Of a stretch of 64,000 nucleotides of DNA, positions 1 through 7,994 are shown piece after piece. A model generated the notes under the pieces. The model searched no databases, was not told the DNA's origin, and saw nothing but the letters and a program-made list of their open reading frames with translations. The DNA is from Desulfobacter sp. GTDB lineage: Bacteria > Desulfobacterota > Desulfobacteria > Desulfobacterales > Desulfobacteraceae. The translations under genes were made by a program, and so were the position numbers. Each line of letters starts with the position of its first letter. Position 1 is the first letter of the stretch. The stretch lies in the NCBI GenBank assembly GCA_028768545.1, contig CP054838.1, positions 4,151,001 through 4,215,000 on the forward strand, in the 5' to 3' direction.

Positions 1-2
1 AA

Positions 3-263
3 CTTGAAAAGGGCGTGTTTATCAATGCCGGATCTGCTGTAATCCTGCCTGAAGTCTTTTTAAAGGCACTTACCCTGGTCCGAAACCTGGGCCATCATGT
101 GGATGAATTTACCACCGTGAACCTGGACTTTATCCGCCATTACCGGCCCATGACCAATGTGGTCAACCGCCCCACCCTGGGTCGGGGCAAAGGTTACTCC
201 CTGGTGGGCCATCACGAAATTCTCATCCCCCTGATCGCAGCAGGTGTGATTGAATCCGTATAA
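3..263 (+). CDS. C-terminal part of an unrecognised conserved protein (5' end outside window)
   Basis: The frame is open from the window edge to the stop, giving 86 residues of a C-terminus. It contains the stretch GSAVILPEVFLKAL, followed by a hydrophilic segment with HVDEFTTVNLDF, and ends in a GHHEILIPLIAAGVIE-like helix. The style recalls an uncharacterised deltaproteobacterial family sometimes labelled deoxyhypusine-synthase-like, but I cannot confirm that from memory alone. The true start lies upstream; the in-window ATG is internal. The next gene begins 70 bases on. Confidence 0.6.
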   Translation, partial: LEKGVFINAGSAVILPEVFLKALTLVRNLGHHVDEFTTVNLDFIRHYRPMTNVVNRPTLGRGKGYSLVGHHEILIPLIAAGVIESV

Positions 264-333
264 CAAAGCAGATTTAATCACACCGGAAGATCCGGGTAAC
301 AATAGAACACCTTAACAAGACAAGGGGAAAAAA

Positions 334-510
334 ATGAAAGATATCATAAAAATCATATGCGCAATTATACTCCCGCCGGTTGCCGCTTTTCTACAGGTAG
401 GCATTGGTAAACATTTTTGGCTAAATATTGTTCTGACCATTTTAGGCGGTATTCCCGGAATGGTTCATGCCATTTGGCTAATTGTTAAAAATAACCGAAC
501 CAGAGGTTAA
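334..510 (+). CDS. Pmp3/YqaE (UPF0057) family small membrane protein
   Basis: This 58-aa ORF encodes two hydrophobic helices separated by a short polar turn: KIICAIILPPVAAFLQVG, then an FWLNIVLTILGGIPGMVHAIW helix, ending in a basic tail KNNRTRG. The PPVAAFLQVG and LTILGGIPGMVHA signatures and the length match the Pmp3/YqaE proteolipid family, whose members sit in the inner membrane and are linked to salt or membrane-potential stress. A purine-rich AAGGGGAAA precedes the ATG. It appears to be a single gene between the upstream partial gene and the hemC operon promoter. Confidence 0.8.
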   Translation: MKDIIKIICAIILPPVAAFLQVGIGKHFWLNIVLTILGGIPGMVHAIWLIVKNNRTRG

Positions 511-638
511 GTTCAAAGCAAGCGTATACCGCGTGGCAATTAATTTTCAGGTAAATCCCGGTTAATGGATCAAAGGCCTGCCTCCCTATATATTCCCAGG
601 GGCAAGGGATTCTTCCCTGTGAATCTTTCAGTTCCGAC

Positions 639-667
639 TTGAAAATATTCGACTAAACCCTTATATT
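639..667 (+). promoter_or_regulatory. Sigma-70-type promoter of the fmdB-hemC-cobA/hemD-moaA operon
   Basis: TTGAAA (639-644), a 17-base spacer and TATATT (662-667) lie 40 bases before the fmdB-like start codon. Spacing is optimal and both hexamers are near consensus. No transcript data support it. Confidence 0.55.
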
Positions 668-707
668 AGTTTGTTTATTAAACTTGAAAGACCACAAGGA
701 AAGAAAA

Positions 708-962
708 ATGCCAATTTACGAATATAAATGCAATGCCTGCGGCAAGGATTTTGAGACCCTTGTCATGGGCAGCTTAAAACCCCAATGCCCTGAATGCGAG
801 AGCCAGGATCTTGCCAGACTCATGTCCAAATGCGGTTTTGTTTCCAAATCTGCAGGCCCGGGCGGCCAGGTTCAGACCACCACCTCTGCCGGCAGTTCAG
901 GCTGCGCCGGCTGTTCGGCAACCAATTGCAGCACCTGCAGCTCCAGTGCCACCATAGGATAA
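708..962 (+). CDS. FmdB-type zinc-ribbon regulatory protein
   Basis: The 84-aa protein begins MPIYEYKCNACGKDFE, the hallmark of FmdB/CxxC_CxxC_SSSS proteins. Two CxxC pairs (CNAC, then CPEC) form a predicted zinc ribbon in the first 40 residues. The tail is rich in Ser, Gly and Cys (SSGCAGCSATNCSTCSSS). I chose the ATG at 708, with AAGGAAAG 5-12 bases before it, over an in-frame TTG at 684. It is 7 bases from hemC, so probably cotranscribed. Family members are annotated as putative regulators; the role here is unknown. Confidence 0.85.
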   Translation: MPIYEYKCNACGKDFETLVMGSLKPQCPECESQDLARLMSKCGFVSKSAGPGGQVQTTTSAGSSGCAGCSATNCSTCSSSATIG

Positions 963-969
963 ATACCCA

Positions 970-1899
970 ATGAAAACATTAGTTCGTATCGGCACCCGGG
1001 GAAGCCAGCTGGCCCTGTGGCAGGCCAATTATGTAAAAGACCGCATTGAGCTCGAAGTTCCTAGAACAACCGTTGAAATCACCGTTATCAAAACCACTGG
1101 GGACAGGATCACGGACAGACCCCTGGCCATGGTCGGAGGAAAAGGACTCTTTGTAAAGGAAATCGAAACCGCCCTCATGGAAAACCGAATTGACCTTGCC
1201 GTCCATTCCATGAAAGACATGCCGGGTGAACTGCCTGCCGGACTGATTATTGGCGCCATACCCCAAAGGGAAAATCCCTTTGACGTAATGATCTGCCAGA
1301 AAAAGATGACTCTGGCCGAGTATCCTAAAGGCGCCCGAATAGGCACCTCCAGTCTGAGACGGGGCTCCCAGCTCAAACATGCCAGGCCGGACTTTGAGGT
1401 TCTGTCCATCCGGGGCAATCTGGACACCCGCCTTAAAAAACTCAAATCCGGGGAATATGATGCCATTGTTCTGGCAGCCGCAGGCTTAAGACGCCTTGGT
1501 CAGGAAAATAAAATCACCGAGTACCTGACCCAGGAAACCATGGTGCCTGCCGTGGGCCAGGGTGCGCTTTGTATCCAAGCCCGGGAAAATGATGCCCAGA
1601 TGGCCCCCATTATGGCAACACTGGACCATTGGGAGACCCGGATCTGTGTTGAAGGTGAGCGGGCCTTTCTCAAACAAATCGAAGGATCCTGCCATATCCC
1701 GGTGGCCTGCTTTGGCATACTCCAGGATAACAAGGTCTCTTTCACGGCAATTGTCGCCTCTGAAGACGGAAAAGAGGTGATCAAAGAAACCATGATTTCC
1801 GCTCCGGATACCGTGGTAGAAACCGGCAGGAAACTGGCTGAACAATTACTTAAAAACGGCGGCAAACGCATATTGGAGAGTTTAAATCCCCATGAATAA
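970..1899 (+). CDS. hemC: Hydroxymethylbilane synthase (porphobilinogen deaminase)
   Basis: Polymerises four porphobilinogens into hydroxymethylbilane in the cytoplasm. The 309-aa length is normal. Visible landmarks are the N-terminal RIGTRGSQLALWQA, the VHSMKDMP substrate/cofactor loop near residue 80, RGNLDTRL, and EGSCHIPVA near residue 240, whose Cys carries the dipyrromethane cofactor. The stop overlaps the next gene's start by 8 bases, so hemC and cobA-hemD are translationally coupled. In sulfate reducers this pathway feeds siroheme and the alternative (siroheme-dependent) heme route. Confidence 0.97.
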   Translation: MKTLVRIGTRGSQLALWQANYVKDRIELEVPRTTVEITVIKTTGDRITDRPLAMVGGKGLFVKEIETALMENRIDLAVHSMKDMPGELPAGLIIGAIPQRENPFDVMICQKKMTLAEYPKGARIGTSSLRRGSQLKHARPDFEVLSIRGNLDTRLKKLKSGEYDAIVLAAAGLRRLGQENKITEYLTQETMVPAVGQGALCIQARENDAQMAPIMATLDHWETRICVEGERAFLKQIEGSCHIPVACFGILQDNKVSFTAIVASEDGKEVIKETMISAPDTVVETGRKLAEQLLKNGGKRILESLNPHE

Positions 1900-3445
1900 C
1901 CCAAAGGGCAAGGTAACCCTCATCGGAGCAGGGCCGGGTGATCCCGGACTGCTCACCATCAAAGCCAAAGAATGTATTGAAACAGCCGACGTGGTGGTCT
2001 ATGACTACCTGGCCTCCCCCTATCTGCTTGAATATGCCCGCAAGGATGCCCAAATCATCTATGTGGGAAAAAAGGGGGGTGACCATACCCTGACCCAGGA
2101 TAAAATAAACCTTTTGCTGGTGGACAAGGCCAAGGCCGGACTCAACGTGGCTCGTCTCAAAGGGGGAGATCCCTTTGTTTTCGGACGAGGCGGAGAAGAA
2201 GCCCAAGAACTTCTGGAATACGGAATTTCCTATGAGGTCATCCCCGGGGTTACCTCGGCCATATCGGCTCCTGCTTACGCCGGCATCCCTGTCACCCACA
2301 GGGACCATACCTCTTTTGTCTCCTTTATCACCGGCCATGAACGGCCGGATAAAAAAGGGAGCCGGATGCAATGGGATGTGTTTGCCAAATCCGATGCCAC
2401 CCTGGTCTTTCTCATGGGAGTGAAAAACCTGGGCAACATCGTGAAAAACCTCATGGCCAACGGAAAACCCGGAGACACACCGGTGGCCTTAGTCAGATGG
2501 GGCACCACCACCCGGCAGCAAACCGTTACCGGCACCCTTGACACCATTGTCCAGGTCGTCAAAGAGGCAAAACTTAAATCTCCTGCCATTATTGTGGTGG
2601 GCCATGTGGTCTCCCTGCGCAAGGAACTGGCCTGGTTTGATAAAAAGCCCTTGTTCGGCAAACGGATCGTCATTACCCGGGCCCGGTCCCAGGCCAGCGG
2701 CCTGGTCTCCCAGTTAAACCGGCTGGGGGCACAATGTATTGAAATCCCCACCATTAAAATTGTTCCTCCCAAGGACAGGACGCCCCTGGAAAAGGCCATT
2801 GAGAATCTGGATAAATATGAATGGCTGGTGCTGACCTCGGTGAACGGGGTCAAATATTTCTTTGATACTTTGTTTGAAAAAGGTCTTGATGTCAGGGCAT
2901 TGGGGCATTTAAAATTTGCCTGTATCGGCCCTGTGACCAAAGAACGGCTGGCAGATTACGGTATCGTTTCAGATATCCTTCCTGAAACCTATCGGGCGGA
3001 ATCTGTGGTGGATGCATTTGCAAATGTAGATATTCAGGGCAAGCAAATATTGCTGCCCCGGGCCAAAAAGGCCAGAACCATTCTGCCCGAGGAGCTGGCC
3101 AAAATGGGGGCCATGGTGGATGAGGTTGCCGCCTATGAAACCCAGCTGGCCCAAGAGGGAAAAGAATCCCTCATTGACATGCTCAAGGACAATGCCATTG
3201 ATGCGGTGACCTTTACCTCATCTTCCACGGTGAGCAATTTCATCTCCCTGCTTGAAAACCAGGACAGCCGCCCCCTGCTCAAGGATGTGACCCTGGCCAG
3301 CATCGGTCCCATCACATCGGATACGGCAAGATCTCTGGGGCTTGAGCCTGAGATTGAGGCATCCCCGTATACGATCCAGGCCCTGGTTAATGCCCTGGTG
3401 GATCATTTTGCTCCCGACACAGACGAAAGCTGCGCCCAATCATGA
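1892..3445 (+). CDS. cobA-hemD: Fused uroporphyrinogen-III C-methyltransferase / uroporphyrinogen-III synthase
   Basis: The 517-aa protein has two parts. Residues 1 to about 245 are a SUMT: GAGPGDPGLLT at the N-terminus, VARLKGGDPFVFGRGGEE and an IPGVTSA motif, using SAM to make precorrin-2. Residues from about 255 are a HemD domain, starting FGKRIVITRARSQA and including LTSVNGV and TFTSSSTV, which cyclises hydroxymethylbilane to uroporphyrinogen III. The fusion channels the HemC product straight to precorrin-2, as is common in anaerobic deltaproteobacteria and clostridia. It overlaps hemC by 8 bases and moaA by 4. Confidence 0.95.
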   Translation: MNNPKGKVTLIGAGPGDPGLLTIKAKECIETADVVVYDYLASPYLLEYARKDAQIIYVGKKGGDHTLTQDKINLLLVDKAKAGLNVARLKGGDPFVFGRGGEEAQELLEYGISYEVIPGVTSAISAPAYAGIPVTHRDHTSFVSFITGHERPDKKGSRMQWDVFAKSDATLVFLMGVKNLGNIVKNLMANGKPGDTPVALVRWGTTTRQQTVTGTLDTIVQVVKEAKLKSPAIIVVGHVVSLRKELAWFDKKPLFGKRIVITRARSQASGLVSQLNRLGAQCIEIPTIKIVPPKDRTPLEKAIENLDKYEWLVLTSVNGVKYFFDTLFEKGLDVRALGHLKFACIGPVTKERLADYGIVSDILPETYRAESVVDAFANVDIQGKQILLPRAKKARTILPEELAKMGAMVDEVAAYETQLAQEGKESLIDMLKDNAIDAVTFTSSSTVSNFISLLENQDSRPLLKDVTLASIGPITSDTARSLGLEPEIEASPYTIQALVNALVDHFAPDTDESCAQS

Positions 3446-4425
3446 ACGCAGGCGGGCGCAATATAAACTACTTAAGAATATCGGTTACAGACCGGTGTAA
3501 CTTCAGATGCCGCTATTGTGTTCCTTCAACTCCGTTCCGGGTCATCGGCCATGATCAGATTGCCAGGTATGAAGAAATTTTAAGGATCACCCGCCTGGCA
3601 TGTGAAATGGGGATTACCAAGGTCAGGATCACAGGGGGGGAACCCTTTGTGCGCAAGGGAATTTTTAGTTTTCTTGAGCAGCTCTGCCAAATTAAGACCC
3701 TTGAGGACATCTCCATCACCACCAATGGATCCCAGCTGAACAAAAAAAAAATAAAAGCCCTTCTGGATATGGGTATCAAACGGCTGAACTTCAGCCTGGA
3801 TACCCTGGTGCCGGAAAAATTTGAGACGATCACCAGACGGAACCGATTCCGTCAAGTCTGGAACGCCATCCAATGGGCCCATGAACTGGGGATCTCTCCT
3901 CTAAAAATAAATACCGTGGCCCTGAAAGGATTCAACGATGATGAAATCCAGGCCCTGGCAGGACTGACCCTGAAATACCCCTTTCATGTCCGGTTCATTG
4001 AATACATGCCCATGGGCGATTCAGATGTGGAAAAAAACCAGCAGATCCTGACCCGGGAAATCCAGGAAAAAATCACTGAGGCCCACGGTCCTTTGACAGC
4101 AGTGGCAAAAACGGAAAATGACGGTCCGGCAAAAAAATTCAGGCTTGCCAATGCCCCGGGCGTCCTGGGATTCATCACCCCGGTCTCCTGCCATTTCTGC
4201 AGTGAATGCAACAGGCTGCGCCTGACCTCCCGGGGGACCTTGAGGCCCTGCCTGCTGAGAAACTATGAAACAGATATTCTCTCAGCCCTTAGAGAGGGGG
4301 CAAACGACAGGGAACTCAAAGAATTCATTGAATCCACCCTGGCCCACAAGCCTCTGTCTCATGGCCTTGATTCCCGCAGCCCCAAGGATATTCCCATAAG
4401 CCACATGACCTCCATAGGCGGATAA
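3442..4425 (+). CDS. moaA: GTP 3',8-cyclase (molybdenum cofactor biosynthesis protein A)
   Basis: Radical-SAM enzyme for the first step of molybdopterin synthesis. The 327-aa protein has the N-terminal CNFRCRYC iron-sulfur motif, a TGGEP SAM motif, a C-terminal second cluster site CHFC...C (C-x2-C-x13-C) and the terminal Gly-Gly pair. These separate it from the heme-pathway radical-SAM proteins AhbC/AhbD, which were considered because of its position. It starts at an ATGA overlap with cobA-hemD and is the last gene of the operon. A moaA directly behind heme genes is a less usual arrangement. Confidence 0.93.
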   Translation: MNAGGRNINYLRISVTDRCNFRCRYCVPSTPFRVIGHDQIARYEEILRITRLACEMGITKVRITGGEPFVRKGIFSFLEQLCQIKTLEDISITTNGSQLNKKKIKALLDMGIKRLNFSLDTLVPEKFETITRRNRFRQVWNAIQWAHELGISPLKINTVALKGFNDDEIQALAGLTLKYPFHVRFIEYMPMGDSDVEKNQQILTREIQEKITEAHGPLTAVAKTENDGPAKKFRLANAPGVLGFITPVSCHFCSECNRLRLTSRGTLRPCLLRNYETDILSALREGANDRELKEFIESTLAHKPLSHGLDSRSPKDIPISHMTSIGG

Positions 4426-4483
4426 AGCCAAGACGGGGCCATTTTTTTTATTTTTTAGGGAAGTTTTCTAAAGTTTTGGTGTC

Positions 4484-4525
4484 TATACCTTTTAACCGGG
4501 AAAATATATCCGGTTAAAAGGTATA
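4484..4525. repeat. 16-bp perfect inverted repeat (strong hairpin or operator)
   Basis: TATACCTTTTAACCGG at 4484-4499 is repeated as its exact reverse complement at 4510-4525, with a 10-base AT-rich loop. It lies 24 bases before the start codon at 4549 and about 60 bases after moaA. A run of T's after moaA (4442-4457) precedes it rather than follows it. No T tract follows the second arm, so it is not a classic terminator. An operator or an mRNA 5' hairpin of the downstream stress operon are both possible. Confidence 0.75.
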
Positions 4526-4548
4526 CAAACCCCATTGAGGAGGACACC

Positions 4549-4941
4549 ATGAAAAAGCAAATTGCCATTATCACAGCATCGTTTCTGATCATCGCCGTTT
4601 TCGCAGGGTTTGCAGATGCAGGGGCTGCCCGTCGCCACACCATAGAAGGCTTCCTGCTCGGCACAGGGGTCACCCTTTTGGGCACCGCCATTGTCCATAA
4701 CATGAACAGACCCGAACCCGTTGCAATCCGGAAAGGACGCCACCATGGCAACAGAAACTGTCGCAAAGGCCATTGGGAAACCCAGCGCATATGGGTTGAG
4801 CCTGTTTATGAAACCCGATGGAACCCCGGCCATTATAACAGGCGTGGCAGATGGATTTGCGGAAGGCAGGAAAGATTCGAGATCGCCCAGGGGTATTGGC
4901 AACGAGAAAGGGTGTGGGTCAGACATCACCCTATATATTAG
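4549..4941 (+). CDS. Exported Trp/Arg-rich protein of the ECF sigma operon, function unknown
   Basis: 130 aa. The N-terminus MKKQIAIITASFLIIAVFAGFADAG is a clear signal peptide. A short hydrophobic, glycine-spaced segment (FLLGTGVTLLGTAIV) follows. The second half holds loosely repeated aromatic units: GHWETQRIWV, WNPGHY, GRWICG, GYWQRERVWV. Such YRPGHW-type repeats occur in small exported proteins encoded near envelope-stress genes, but I do not know a function. GAGGAGG precedes the ATG. The stop codon TAG lies inside the 8-bp target duplication of the IS66 element, so the ORF survived insertion intact. Before insertion it would have sat only tens of bases from the sigma factor gene. Confidence 0.8.
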   Translation: MKKQIAIITASFLIIAVFAGFADAGAARRHTIEGFLLGTGVTLLGTAIVHNMNRPEPVAIRKGRHHGNRNCRKGHWETQRIWVEPVYETRWNPGHYNRRGRWICGRQERFEIAQGYWQRERVWVRHHPIY

Positions 4942-5020
4942 AAGGTAAGCGATGAATTAACCCCACCTATTGCTGAGTCCAGCCATGGGATAGTATGCTC
5001 CCCCAAAAGGAGGCAAGACT

Positions 5021-5344
5021 ATGACCAAATCCTGGAAAGAAAAAAATCAAGAGCGGACCAAATTTTGGAGAACACACATAGAGCAATGGACTGAAACCGG
5101 TCTTTCCCAGAGAGAATATTGTAAACAGAACAACCTGAGGTCGAACAGATTCACTTATTGGAAGGTCAAGTTCAGCAAGACTGATCAGCCCATGGAGCTG
5201 GTCCAGATCCCATTCCCGATTCATCATTTTAAGCCACCAGGGTTGAAGATCAATATAGGCCGGGGCCTGCAAGTGGAGATCCCGGATGGATTTAAAAAAG
5301 AAACCCTTGAGCAGGTATTGCTGGCGTTGAAGGTTGTATCCTGA
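5021..5344 (+). CDS. tnpA: IS66 accessory protein TnpA
   Basis: 107 aa with an HTH-like N-terminal region containing the sequence GLSQREYCKQNNLRSNRFTYWK, typical of IS66 orfA (IS66 family DNA-binding accessory protein). AGGAGG lies before the ATG. Its stop overlaps the tnpB start as TGATG, indicating coupled translation. Accessory proteins of IS66 are needed for transposition together with TnpC. Confidence 0.88.
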   Translation: MTKSWKEKNQERTKFWRTHIEQWTETGLSQREYCKQNNLRSNRFTYWKVKFSKTDQPMELVQIPFPIHHFKPPGLKINIGRGLQVEIPDGFKKETLEQVLLALKVVS

Positions 5345-5688
5345 TGAACTTCCCGCCGGAAACAAAGGTGTATCTTGCCCTGGGCGCCACTGATATGCGC
5401 AAGGCCATTAACGGTTTATCCGTCATTGTCAGCGAACAAATGCACTTGGATATATTTGCAGGCCATCTGTTTGGCTTTTGTAACCGGGCCCAGACCATTT
5501 TGAAAATTTTATACTGGGATAAAAACGGCTTTTGCCTGTGGCAGAAGCGCCTTGAAAAAGACCGATTCAAGTGGCCAAAAACGTCAGAAGAGGTCGTGAA
5601 TATTTCAAGCCGGGAGTTGACCTGGTTGATTGAAGGATTGAATATAAACCAAGCCCACAAACCCCTGAAATATTCTATGATTTATTGA
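5344..5688 (+). CDS. tnpB: IS66 accessory protein TnpB (IS66 Orf2)
   Basis: 114 aa. The LALGATDMRKAINGLS segment, the LFGFCNRAQTILKILYWDKNGFCLW core and the KRLEKDRFKWP stretch are characteristic of IS66 Orf2 (TnpB). It overlaps tnpA by one base in TGATG and is followed 44 bases later by tnpC. It looks complete. Confidence 0.95.
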   Translation: MNFPPETKVYLALGATDMRKAINGLSVIVSEQMHLDIFAGHLFGFCNRAQTILKILYWDKNGFCLWQKRLEKDRFKWPKTSEEVVNISSRELTWLIEGLNINQAHKPLKYSMIY

Positions 5689-5732
5689 TGTTAAAACTAT
5701 GAAAAGCCCCGTGGTTATGGTATATACAGCAC

Positions 5733-7277
5733 ATGACTAAAGGCAAAGTAAAAGATAATCAGAACCTGGATGAATTGAAAAAAATTGCTTGTGATTTGAT
5801 TGACGAAAATCAAATCCTTAAAGACCAGATCAAATCACTTCAGAATATGGTCTTTGGTCGTAAATCAGAGAAAACGCCTAAAGATGACGAGCAAATGTCT
5901 CTCTTCGATATGCCGGAACCCGAGCTTCCTATTTTGGAAAAAGATAACACTGTAACCATTGGCGAACATACTCGTAAAAAGCGTGGGCGCAAGCCTTTAC
6001 CCGCTGATCTTCCCCGCGTAGATGTCATACATGAACTAAACGAGGATGAAAGACAGTGTGATTGCGGCTGTCTCAAAGATCGCATCGGCCAGGAAGTGTC
6101 AGAACAGCTGGATTATATCCCTGCAAAAGTCAGGGTCCTCCGGAATATCCGGTATAAATACGCCTGCAAAAACTGCGAAGGGACCGAAGATGACGGCCCT
6201 ACCGTATCCATTGCCAGGATGCCGGATCAGATTATCCCCAAAAGCATAGCAACGCCTGGACTACTTGCCCACATCCTGACCGCAAAATTTGCAGATGCAC
6301 TGCCGTTTTACCGCCAGGAAAAACAATTTACCAGAATCGGCATTGAGCTTGGCAGGTCGACCATGTGTACATGGGCCATGAAAGTCGCTGATGCTTGTGA
6401 TATTTTAATCGACATGATGAAAAAAGACATACTGGCAAGCCCAATGATTGGTGTTGATGAAACACCTCTTCAGGTCTTAAAGGGGCCTCGAAAATCAAAA
6501 TCATATATGTGGATTTTTAGAGGTGGTCCGCCTGATAAGCCAATTCTTCAATTTCAATATCATCCGACACGATCCGGAGATATTGCCGCATCATTTTTGG
6601 ATGGATACAAAGGCATTGTTCAGACGGATGGCTATAAAGGATATGATTTTCTGGACAAAATAACGGATATCATTCATGTGGCATGCTGGACTCACGCCCG
6701 CAGGGGATTTAAAAATGTAACCAAAGCTGCAGGGAATAAAAAGAACTCATCGGGCAATGCAGGTACCGCTTTAAAATATATCAGTCTGCTTTATAAAATT
6801 GAAAAAGAAGCCCGGGTGCAGGAATTAACGCCTGAACAATTATATGCTCGGAGGCAAAAAGAAGCGGTTCCAATTTTAGAAGAGTTCAAGAAATGGCTTG
6901 ATGCAAGAGTGGAAAAAGTTCCCCCCAAAAGCCTGCTTGGCAAGGCGATCCATTATACTCTCAGCCAATGGCATAGGCTCATCCAATACACAATAGACGG
7001 AATCATCAGGCCTGATAACAATCTGGTTGAAAATGCCATCCGACCATTTGTGGTCGGACGAAAGAATTGGCTTTTCTCGGACACCGTTCAGGGTGCCCGA
7101 GCCAGTGCACTGATTTACAGCTTGATTGAAACAGCCAAACCAAATGGGCTGGAGCCATATTGGTATTTGAAATATCTGTTTGAACACCTGCCTGAAGCCA
7201 TGTCGACAGATGATTTTAAAGCCCTACTTCCTTACAACGTTGAAAAAAATTTGCTTGCCGGACCCGCCACCTCCTGA
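5733..7277 (+). CDS. tnpC: IS66 transposase TnpC
   Basis: 514 aa, full length for IS66 DDE transposases. In order: an N-terminal coiled coil ending in NMVFGRKSEK, a zinc-binding region (CDCGC ... YACKNC), a DDE core with D in GVDETPLQVL and D in QTDGYKGYDF, the insertion with CWTHARRGF, and the catalytic E in NNLVENAIRPFVVGRKNWLF. The C-terminal tail LIETAKPNGLEPYWYL is also typical. No frameshift or stop interrupts it, so the element may still be active. Confidence 0.96.
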   Translation: MTKGKVKDNQNLDELKKIACDLIDENQILKDQIKSLQNMVFGRKSEKTPKDDEQMSLFDMPEPELPILEKDNTVTIGEHTRKKRGRKPLPADLPRVDVIHELNEDERQCDCGCLKDRIGQEVSEQLDYIPAKVRVLRNIRYKYACKNCEGTEDDGPTVSIARMPDQIIPKSIATPGLLAHILTAKFADALPFYRQEKQFTRIGIELGRSTMCTWAMKVADACDILIDMMKKDILASPMIGVDETPLQVLKGPRKSKSYMWIFRGGPPDKPILQFQYHPTRSGDIAASFLDGYKGIVQTDGYKGYDFLDKITDIIHVACWTHARRGFKNVTKAAGNKKNSSGNAGTALKYISLLYKIEKEARVQELTPEQLYARRQKEAVPILEEFKKWLDARVEKVPPKSLLGKAIHYTLSQWHRLIQYTIDGIIRPDNNLVENAIRPFVVGRKNWLFSDTVQGARASALIYSLIETAKPNGLEPYWYLKYLFEHLPEAMSTDDFKALLPYNVEKNLLAGPATS

Positions 7278-7328
7278 ATGGGGTTAAAACATCGCTTACA
7301 TTAGAAGCAATTGTTCATTTCAACCCGG

Positions 7329-7994
7329 ATGGAACAGCAATGCCTGATGATAAAAAAACGGCAAGATCCCGACATGGTTCAAACGCCCTGCCCCCAAAAT
7401 GAGGCCATTGATGAGCCGGCCCTGATCGAGGGGCTTGAACAGGGCCGGACTTGGGCATGCAATGCCCTGGTTTTCAACTACCAGGACAGATTGCTGAAGA
7501 TCGCCTATGGGATTACCCTGGACCACGAGGAGAGCAGGGAAATTGTTCAGGATGTCTTTGTCAGCGCCATGGGCAGTATCAAAAATTTCAGAGGAGAATC
7601 AGGCCTTGGGTCCTGGCTTAGGAAAATCACCCTCAATGCCTGCCTCAACTGGAAACGCAAATGGAAGCGCAGGTTCAAATGGCATCATACCTCCCTGGGA
7701 CCGGAAACTGAATTTTTAACCTATGACAAGGCCTTCCAGGGACATACGCCTGAGACAGAACTCAAAGCCAAACAAGAACAAATGCGTCTGGTTCAGGCTG
7801 TGCAAGCACTTCCCGAACCCCTTAGAGTCGTCTTTGTGCTCAGCACCTTGGAAGGCCTGTCCTATCAACAAATCTCTGCTGAATTGAAAATAAAGGAGGG
7901 AACAGTGAGTTCCCGGCTTTACAGGGCACGAAAAACAATTGTTAATGGCTTAAAGGCAAATGAAAAGGAGGTTTTCCATGGCAGCCTGCGATAA
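7329..7994 (+). CDS. ECF-type RNA polymerase sigma factor
   Basis: About 220 aa. Region 2 spans LVFNYQDRLLKIAYGIT through EIVQDVFVSAMGSI and GSWLRKITLNACLNWKRKWKRR. Region 4 is VQALPEPLRVVFVLSTLEGLSYQQISAELKIKEGTVSSRLYRAR. There is no region 1 or 3, as in ECF sigmas. The start is uncertain: an ATG at 7329 is used, but a TTG at 7311 and ATGs at 7347 and 7374 are in frame and none has a strong ribosome site. The 3' end overlaps the anti-sigma gene by 17 bases. An IS66 element now separates it from its likely upstream partner and promoter, so expression may be altered. Confidence 0.9.
   Translation: MEQQCLMIKKRQDPDMVQTPCPQNEAIDEPALIEGLEQGRTWACNALVFNYQDRLLKIAYGITLDHEESREIVQDVFVSAMGSIKNFRGESGLGSWLRKITLNACLNWKRKWKRRFKWHHTSLGPETEFLTYDKAFQGHTPETELKAKQEQMRLVQAVQALPEPLRVVFVLSTLEGLSYQQISAELKIKEGTVSSRLYRARKTIVNGLKANEKEVFHGSLR

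Larger units (their letters stand above)
4945..7299 (+). mobile_element. Complete IS66-family insertion sequence
   Basis: The 2355-bp element is bounded by inverted repeats starting GTAAGCGATG (4945) and ending CATCGCTTAC (7299); the outer 21 bases match at 19 positions. A perfect 8-bp target duplication ATTAGAAG flanks it (4937-4944 and 7300-7307), as expected for IS66. It carries the standard tnpA-tnpB-tnpC set, all apparently intact. Removing it and one target copy rejoins the exported-protein gene to the sigma factor gene. Confidence 0.96.

Noticed and set aside
3442..4425. Radical-SAM gene after hemC and cobA-hemD as AhbC or AhbD of the alternative heme pathway
   Set aside because: The C-terminal C-x2-C-x13-C motif and the terminal Gly-Gly are specific to MoaA.
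4426..4470. Intrinsic terminator after moaA
   Set aside because: There is a T-rich run, but only a 3-bp stem could be drawn before it, so a call is not supported.
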